The notes beneath the pieces are model-generated. The model saw only the letters and a list, made by a program, of their open reading frames with translations, did not search any database and was not told where the DNA came from. Made by a program: the position numbers and the translations under genes. This document shows, piece after piece, positions 1 to 5,200 of a DNA stretch of 6,474 nt. How positions within the stretch are numbered: the first letter of the stretch is position 1; every line of letters begins with the position of its first letter. This DNA comes from Methanomethylophilus sp963631655 (GTDB taxonomy: Archaea; Thermoplasmatota; Thermoplasmata; Methanomassiliicoccales; Methanomethylophilaceae), in contig CAVGRR010000084.1 of NCBI GenBank assembly GCA_963631655.1, forward strand, positions 1 through 6,474. Reading direction: 5' to 3'.

Positions 1-1441
1 GGTAGGCTGGGATCCTCTCCACGGACTCTCCGACACACACCATTATGCCCAGACTTGATTTGGAGGTACCGGCGTTGTCGAATATCCTGGAACTTCCGGC
101 AAGATCGTTGCAGGAGACCGCATTGAAGTCCACTTCGGTAAGGTTGATACAGCCGGAGAAAGCTCCGTCCCCGATGGATGTGACAGATCTGCCTACGGTC
201 AGCGAGGTGAGTCCGGTACAGCCGGAGAACGCATGATCTCCGATGTATGTGACGGAATCGGGGATAGTCACCGAGGAGAGTCCGATACAGCCGGAAAACG
301 CATTGGGTCCGATGGATGTGATAGTGTCCGGAATGGTCATTGAAGTGAGGGAGGTACAGCCGGAGAATGCTCCGTCTTCAATGGTGGTGACAGATTTACC
401 GAAGGTGACGGACCGGAGCAAGGTACAGCCGGAGAATGCGCCGGCACCGATGATCTTGACCGAATCGCCGATGGTCACAGAAGTGAGCTTCGACGAATCC
501 TCCTTCAGGTACGGTACATCATCGAACAGGTGTGAAGGGATCTTCTCGACAGAGTCTCCGAAAATCACCGATATACCAAGTTCGGAAGTACTCACGCCGT
601 AGAATATGCCTGAATTACGGTCGAAATCCTGACAGGAGACCGCATTGAAGTATATGTGGGTGAGGGAGTGACAGAAGGCGAACACATAGTCTTCTATCAC
701 TTTGACGGATCTGCCGATGGTCACGGATTCAAGAGAATAACAGCAACGGAACGATTGCTCTCCGATCTTTGTGACGGAATCCCCGATGGTCACGGATACG
801 AGGGACTTGCAGTTCAGAAACATATCGGCTTCGATGGATTTGAGGGAATCCGGGAGGACCACAGAAGTGATGCCTGAACCGGCGAACGCCATGTACCCCA
901 TATATTCGACGGAATTGCCGATGGTCACCGATCTGAGGGAACCGCAGGCTTGGAAAGCAGTACTCCCGATGGTGGTGACGGAATCAGGAATGATAACCGA
1001 GGTGAGAGCGCCGCATTCCCAGAACGCAGAGGACCCTATGGTCGTGACGGAATCAGGGATGTTGACGGATTCAAGAGAGTGGCAGTAGGAGAACGCTGAT
1101 GATCCGATGGAGGTGACAGAATTGCCGATTGTCGCGGATGTCATGTGGTCGCACCAGATGAACGCCTGGTTTCCGATGTACGTGACCGAATCCCCTATCT
1201 CGACGGTTAAAACCGAGCCCCTGTAAGGAAACCACGGTGCATTTTCGTAATAATCATACATCGCCCCGGAACCGCTTATGGTCAGAGTTCCGGTAGAAGC
1301 TTCGAATTCGAATGTGACATTATCGCCACATGAACCGGAACTGTCTGAAACAGCTGATTCCGACGAGTCGGAATCATTCAGCAGTGCAAATGCAGACACG
1401 GACATCAGTGCGACCAATACAAACAAAATGGATCTTTTCAT
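1..1441 (-). CDS. Secreted BspA-like leucine-rich-repeat (LRR_5) surface protein, C-terminus beyond window
   Basis: Translating the minus strand from ATG at 1441 gives 480 codons with no stop before the window edge, so the 3' end is missing. Residues 1-20 form a Sec signal peptide (MKRS, then a hydrophobic core ending SAFA). Residues 21-40 are a Ser/Asp-rich linker. Residues 41-80 carry the strand region typical of BspA-like proteins (GTLTISGSGAMYDY, then APWFPYR). From residue 81 there are about 16 LRR_5 units of mostly 23 residues, pattern xIPDSVTxIGxxAFxxCxxLxSV. Units beginning at 264 and 438 are longer variants containing NAVSC. Members of this family are extracellular and often act in adhesion or protein binding; the ligand here is unknown. 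The ATG is chosen because it opens the signal peptide and has an SD-like GAAGTGAT eight bases upstream. The gene lies 212 bp downstream of a second LRR_5 gene on the same strand. How it is held at the cell cannot be seen. Family is confident; specific function is not. Confidence 0.93.
   Translation of the reverse strand, partial: MKRSILFVLVALMSVSAFALLNDSDSSESAVSDSSGSCGDNVTFEFEASTGTLTISGSGAMYDYYENAPWFPYRGSVLTVEIGDSVTYIGNQAFIWCDHMTSATIGNSVTSIGSSAFSYCHSLESVNIPDSVTTIGSSAFWECGALTSVIIPDSVTTIGSTAFQACGSLRSVTIGNSVEYMGYMAFAGSGITSVVLPDSLKSIEADMFLNCKSLVSVTIGDSVTKIGEQSFRCCYSLESVTIGRSVKVIEDYVFAFCHSLTHIYFNAVSCQDFDRNSGIFYGVSTSELGISVIFGDSVEKIPSHLFDDVPYLKEDSSKLTSVTIGDSVKIIGAGAFSGCTLLRSVTFGKSVTTIEDGAFSGCTSLTSMTIPDTITSIGPNAFSGCIGLSSVTIPDSVTYIGDHAFSGCTGLTSLTVGRSVTSIGDGAFSGCINLTEVDFNAVSCNDLAGSSRIFDNAGTSKSSLGIMVCVGESVERIPAY
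2..130 (-). repeat. Long variant LRR module with NAVSC motif (second copy, cut by window edge)
   Basis: This is the second copy of the long module (residues 438-480), 174 codons after the first and in the same order: FNAVSC, acidic loop, RIF, LGIMV, GESVERIP. The LF expected after IPAY lies beyond the window. Comparing the next bases with 475-515 would show whether a further block of short LRR units follows. Confidence 0.7.
131..475 (-). repeat. Five 69-bp tandem LRR_5 units in the left gene
   Basis: The plus-strand string TACAGCCGG recurs at 148, 217, 286, 355 and 424, exactly 69 bp apart, with most flanking bases conserved. In protein terms these are units 11-15 (residues 323-437), each carrying AFSGC followed by a two-residue variable stretch and a Leu. 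The LRR units nearer the N-terminus lack the GAFSGC core and are much more diverged. This run therefore looks recently duplicated or homogenised. Confidence 0.9.
515..652 (-). repeat. Long variant LRR module with NAVSC motif (first copy)
   Basis: Residues 264-309 break the 23-residue LRR rhythm: FNAVSC, an Asp-rich loop, GIF, then ELGISV, GDSVEKIP and LF. The same module recurs at residues 438-480, with FNAVSC, RIF, SLGIMV and GESVERIP. The 19-bp plus-strand string CAGGAGACCGCATTGAAGT is identical at 633-651 and 111-129, exactly 522 bp (174 codons) apart. This variant LRR type is familiar from BspA-like proteins. The 522-bp spacing suggests a block duplication. Confidence 0.75.
1382..1441 (-). 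other. Signal peptide coding segment of the left LRR protein
   Basis: Residues 1-20 start with Lys2-Arg3, followed by an uninterrupted hydrophobic stretch (ILFVLVALMSVSAFALL). A likely cleavage site follows Ala-Phe-Ala at residue 19. The mature protein then begins with an acidic Ser/Asp linker (NDSDSSESA). This indicates Sec-dependent export. No lipobox cysteine follows the core, so a lipoprotein is unlikely. Confidence 0.85.
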
Positions 1442-1449
1442 AACTCCAA

Positions 1450-1457
1450 TCACTTCT
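1450..1457 (-). promoter_or_regulatory. Shine-Dalgarno-like site for the left gene
   Basis: On the minus strand GAAGTGAT lies 8 bases before the ATG at 1441. It resembles the core of GGAGGTGATC with substitutions. A second GGAG (1444-1447) sits only two bases from the ATG, which is too close for normal pairing. The site supports the chosen start. Confidence 0.5.
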
Positions 1458-1485
1458 TGGTATTCGGAAAATACCTCTCTCATTG

Positions 1486-1509
1486 GGCCACTTTTTATCA
1501 AAAAGGGCC
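1486..1509. repeat. Bulged inverted repeat upstream of the left gene
   Basis: The arms GGCC(A)CTTTTT and AAAAAGGGCC pair over 10 bp with one bulged A and a 3-base ATC loop. The element ends 44 bases before the left gene's ATG and begins next to the TATA-like element. No T-run follows it on the minus strand, so it is not a standard intrinsic terminator for the upstream gene. It could be an operator or a 5'-leader hairpin. Confidence 0.5.
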
Positions 1510-1510
1510 G

Positions 1511-1522
1511 ATTATAAAAAAA
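1511..1522 (-). promoter_or_regulatory. TATA-box-like element, candidate promoter of the left gene
   Basis: The minus strand reads TTTTTTTATAAT here, 70-81 bases before the ATG. If the organism is archaeal, a start site about 25 bases downstream would give a leader of about 50 nt. An alternative box, CTTATATT (1619-1626, minus), fits the archaeal YTTATATA consensus better but implies a leader of about 150 nt. The run of seven T could instead be a U-rich terminator of the upstream gene. No transcript evidence is available. Confidence 0.35.
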
Positions 1523-1602
1523 TCCGATGTTTATTATTTATCCGTGTCGTAGACATTATGTAGAAATCATACAGAGTTTGTAATCGTTAATTAGTTAGCT
1601 AA

Positions 1603-1621
1603 ATTGGATTATAAATCCAAT
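1603..1621. terminator. Perfect palindrome 32 bp past the right gene's stop; possible terminator or operator
   Basis: ATTGGATT-ATA-AATCCAAT has 8-bp perfect arms and a 3-base loop. It begins 32 bases after the TGA of the upstream gene. Its stem is AT-rich and it is followed on the minus strand only by TTAGC, so terminator strength is doubtful. A TATA-like octamer (TTTATAAT, minus) lies in its centre, so a DNA-binding site is equally possible. Confidence 0.35.
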
Positions 1622-1653
1622 ATAAGCTGGGAACCCTGAAAATCACTATCGCA

Positions 1654-2226
1654 TCATCTCCGTCTGAACGCGACAACTGCCCCGACCGCAGCGAACAGAA
1701 CGATGATCTCGACCGCAAGGAGAACGATATTCACGGATACGGCATCCTCCGAAGGTTCCGAATAGACCGTCGCAAACACTGAAAAATGATGGGTCACGAA
1801 AGTGACACTGTCATCCGAATACGTACAAGGGATGACCTCATAGGTACCGTCATCCTTCACGCACCAGACGGACAGTCCGTCCGTATCCCTGCCCTCAGAT
1901 AAAGCATACGGGAGCGTCACCGTGACCTTTCCCCCGCCGAACGTCGTATATGTGCCGAAGGTGACGCTGTAGACGGGATTGTCACCCACCGCCGACCTCA
2001 TCGCATCGCTCAGCGAATCTTGCGAAAGGGACATGATGTCCAATTCTGTATAGTACATCTTCAGGGCCTTCAGTGCCTCGGAATCGAAGGTGACGGTCGT
2101 ATCTCCCGCGATGATCATCAGTTCGGTCGAATCATCCTCCAGAACGGACCTTTCGATGACCTCGAGATCGGCAAGGGTGACCCCGACGGAATGTCCCCTG
2201 TCCGCTATGACATAAACCGAACCGGT
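1654..2226 (-). other. C-terminal domain and membrane anchor of the right protein
   Basis: Visible residues 1417-1580 leave the repeat pattern. They include a strand-rich segment (GSVYVIADRGHSVGV), an amphipathic part, then GGGKVTVTLPYAL, DGLSVWCVKDDGTYEVIPC and TFVTHHFSVFATV. This order is familiar from the C-termini of repeat adhesins in gut microbes, but I cannot name a family with certainty. Two Cys residues 14 apart could form a disulphide. Residues 1581-1603 (1666-1734) form a hydrophobic helix containing one Glu, followed by Arg-Arg-Arg and stop. The expected topology is a type I membrane protein with a short basic cytosolic tail. Confidence 0.8.
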
Positions 2227-5200
2227 AAGGCTCTTCGCGATGTACATCGCGGTGAACGAGACATCCCCGGAGACCTTCATTCCTTCAGAATATCCGTTCC
2301 ATCCGGTGAACACATAGGAATACTTGGCATCCGCATCCCTGACGGGCTGTTCCGGAAGGGCGATGACGTCACCGAATCCCGCATACGATGAAGAGAGGAC
2401 CGAACCGTCGTGATTCAGGAACACGACACTGTAGGGGTGGACACTGCAGTCGTACTGAGCGGTGAACGTGAGGTCTCCGATGACCCTCATACCGTCGATG
2501 TATCCGCTCCATCCGGAGAAAGTGTAGTCATACTTAGCATCGGAAGGCCACGAAGGCTGTTCCGGCAGAATTACCAAAGAACCATATTCCTGTACCGAAG
2601 TCGAAATCATGGATCCGTCGCAGTCCCTGAAGACGACGGTGTACGAACGTATCTTTTCGGTATAAATTGCAGTGAAGGTGACGTCTCCGGTGACCTTCAT
2701 ACTCTCTTCGAGACCTTTCCATCCTGCGAAGGTGTAGTCATACTCAATGTCGGAAGGCCTTGAAGGATCTTCGGGAACGTTGATCTCGGAACCGTATCCA
2801 AGGACTTCAGAAGATATCACAGAACCGTCGTAATCCTTGAAGACGACAGTATAAGTGCGCAGTGTCGTACTGTATTCGGCAACGAAAACGGCATCTCCGG
2901 AGACGGTCATTCCTTCGGTATATCCTTTCCATCCGCTGAATCCATAGGTGTACTGCGCATCCTCAGCCCTGACGGGTCCTTCCGGAGCTTCGATGACGGA
3001 GCCGTATTCGAGAATGTCCGAAGATAATTCGGTTCTGTCATAATCGACGAAAACGACAGAATATGAACGGATGCTGAATGTGTAGGCGGCAGTGAATGTC
3101 ACATCGCCTTTGACGGTCATTCCATCCATGTATCCGCCCCACGAGGAGAAGGTGTAGTCATACTTCGGGTCCGAGGCCCTGGAAGGCTCTTCGGGCGGGG
3201 CGATGATGGATCCGTATGCCATCGATGATGAAGAGATCTCCCTGCCGTCGAAGTCGTTGAAAATGACCTTATACGAACGGACCTCGGGCGTGTAGGAAGC
3301 GACGAATATCACGTTCTTCGTGACCTTCATTCCATCGGAATAACCGTTCCATCCGGAGAATTTGTAGTCATACTGCGCATCGGAAGGCTTCGAGGGGTCC
3401 GAAGGAAGGGTGATGACCGTATCATAGGCCAAGGTCACGGAGGACAGTTCGGAACCGTCGTAGTTTTGGAATATGATAGTGTACATGCGCGGAGTCAGGT
3501 CGTATTCGGCGGTGAAAACCGCATCACCGGAGACGGTCATTCCGGGAGTGTAACCTTTCCATTTGCTGAAAGTGTAGTTATACCGCTCGTCCGAGCCCCT
3601 CGAAGGCTGGTCCGGAAGACCGATAGACTTACCATATTCGAGTGTCTCGGAGGACACCTCGGAACCGTCGTAATTCTGGAATTTTACAGTATATGAACGC
3701 AGGCTGCCGTCGTACTTTGCTGTGAAAGTTACATTGCCGTTGACGGTCATTCCGTCGGTGTAACCACCCCATCCTGCGAAAGTGTAGTCATACTTCTGAT
3801 CGGAATCCCTGACGGGCTGAGCGGGCAGGGTAATGACCGACCCATATTTCACTGAAGATGAAGAGATCTCAGAACCGTCGTAATCGTTGAAGACCACTTT
3901 GTATGAACGGACCTCGGGCGTGTAGGTGGCGGTGAAGGTCACGGTTCCCGTGACCTTCTGACCTGCAGAATAACCGTTCCATCCCGAGAAAATGTAGTCA
4001 TACTGAACATCAGACTCCATTGAAGGATCTGCAGGTGTCAAGATTACAGAACCGTATGCAAGAGTGTCCGAAGATACAACAGAACCGTCATAATCCTTGA
4101 AAGTCACGGCGTATGAACGCAGAATACTGTCGTACTCGGCAATGAAAACAGCATCTCCGGATACGGTCATTCCCTCGGAATAGCCATCCCATTTGCTGAA
4201 GGAGTAGTCATACTGAGCATCGGAGGTTCTTGTAGGTGCCTCGGGAAGTTCGATAGAAGAGCCGTACTTCAAAGTGGACGAAGATAGTTCCGTGCCGTCG
4301 AAGTCTTTGAACTCGATCGTGTAGGAACGCAGGCTGCCGTCGTATTTTGCAGTGAAGGTGACGTCGCCTTTGACGGTCATTCCGTCGGTATAACCGTCCC
4401 AACCTGCGAAAATGTAGTCATACTTCTGGTCGGAGGTCCTTGCGGGATTTTGAGGCAGAGTTATTACGGTGCCGTATTCCGTTGTAGAGGAAGCAATCTC
4501 AGAACCGTCGTAATCCTTGAACACCACATTGTAAGAACGTGTCTGAGGCGTGTAGGCGGCGGTGAATGTCATTTCCCCGCTGACGGTCATACCCTCGGTG
4601 TATCCCTCCCACCCGGCGAAGATGTAGTCATACTGCACATCCGAGGGTTTCGAAGGATCGGCAGGAGCGGTGATCACTGAACCGTATCCGAGAGTACCCG
4701 AAAACACCACGGAACCGTCGTAGTTCCTGAAGGTCACAGTGTATGTGCGCACCTTCTCGCTGAATTCCGCTTCGAAGGCGATATCATCGGAGACGGTCAT
4801 TCCGTCGGTGTATCCTTTCCATCCCTTGAACGTGTAGACCGTGCTGACGGACTCCTTGGTCGGTTCTTCCGGAAGGACGATGACCGAACCGTATTCCAGG
4901 GACTCTTCGTGATATTCCGCCCCATCCACAGTGAATTTCACGGTGTAGGTATTGACAGTGGATGTGGCATTGAACACCACATCCGACGCAGGCATGATGA
5001 ATTTTCCGTCGGAAACAGTGATTCCATCCACATTCCACTGTGATACGGTGTGTCCGGGCTCGGAATACTGTCCGCGGACGGTCACGGTGGAGCCGTATTC
5101 CGCAGTCTCTGGATCCCCTATCTGAACTCCGTTCACCTTGTAGGTCACGGTGTATCTCTGGTTGTGCTGAACATATACCGCCTTTGCAGTAAGATCGGCC

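Larger units (their letters stand above)
2227..4746 (-). repeat. Twelve exact 210-bp tandem B-repeats
   Basis: Twelve units of exactly 70 codons follow without any insertion or deletion. In coding order they are 4746-4537, 4536-4327, 4326-4117, 4116-3907, 3906-3697, 3696-3487, 3486-3277, 3276-3067, 3066-2857, 2856-2647, 2646-2437 and 2436-2227. The plus-strand landmark GTAGTCATA (complement of the Tyr-Asp-Tyr codons) recurs at 210-bp steps in most units. Most units start after an Arg with S/T-Tyr and contain DYDGS, SD-x-x-Tyr-x-Tyr, a Trp in FxGW or FSKW, and GMTV. These are protein-coding domain repeats, not non-coding satellite DNA. Confidence 0.95.

Noticed and set aside
45..1088. Plus-strand open frames (45-236, 243-602, 656-877, 771-1088), some with repeated QPENA peptides
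   Set aside because: They are antisense to the LRR gene. The QPENA repetition is the complement of the 69-bp GAFSGC units, and none has a signal, domain or ribosome site of its own.
1278..1517. Plus-strand open frame of 79 codons crossing the left gene's start
   Set aside because: It overlaps the signal-peptide end of the minus-strand gene and runs through its upstream hairpin. It has no recognisable domain, and the minus frame explains the coding signal.
1654..1734. Gram-positive sortase anchor
   Set aside because: There is a hydrophobic helix and a basic tail, but no LPXTG-like motif precedes the helix. A simple transmembrane anchor is the better reading.
2227..4746. CRISPR array or non-coding satellite
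   Set aside because: The period is 210 bp, a multiple of three, and the frame is open throughout. Divergence among units leaves the conserved motifs of a known protein domain intact; there are no short identical repeats with unique spacers.
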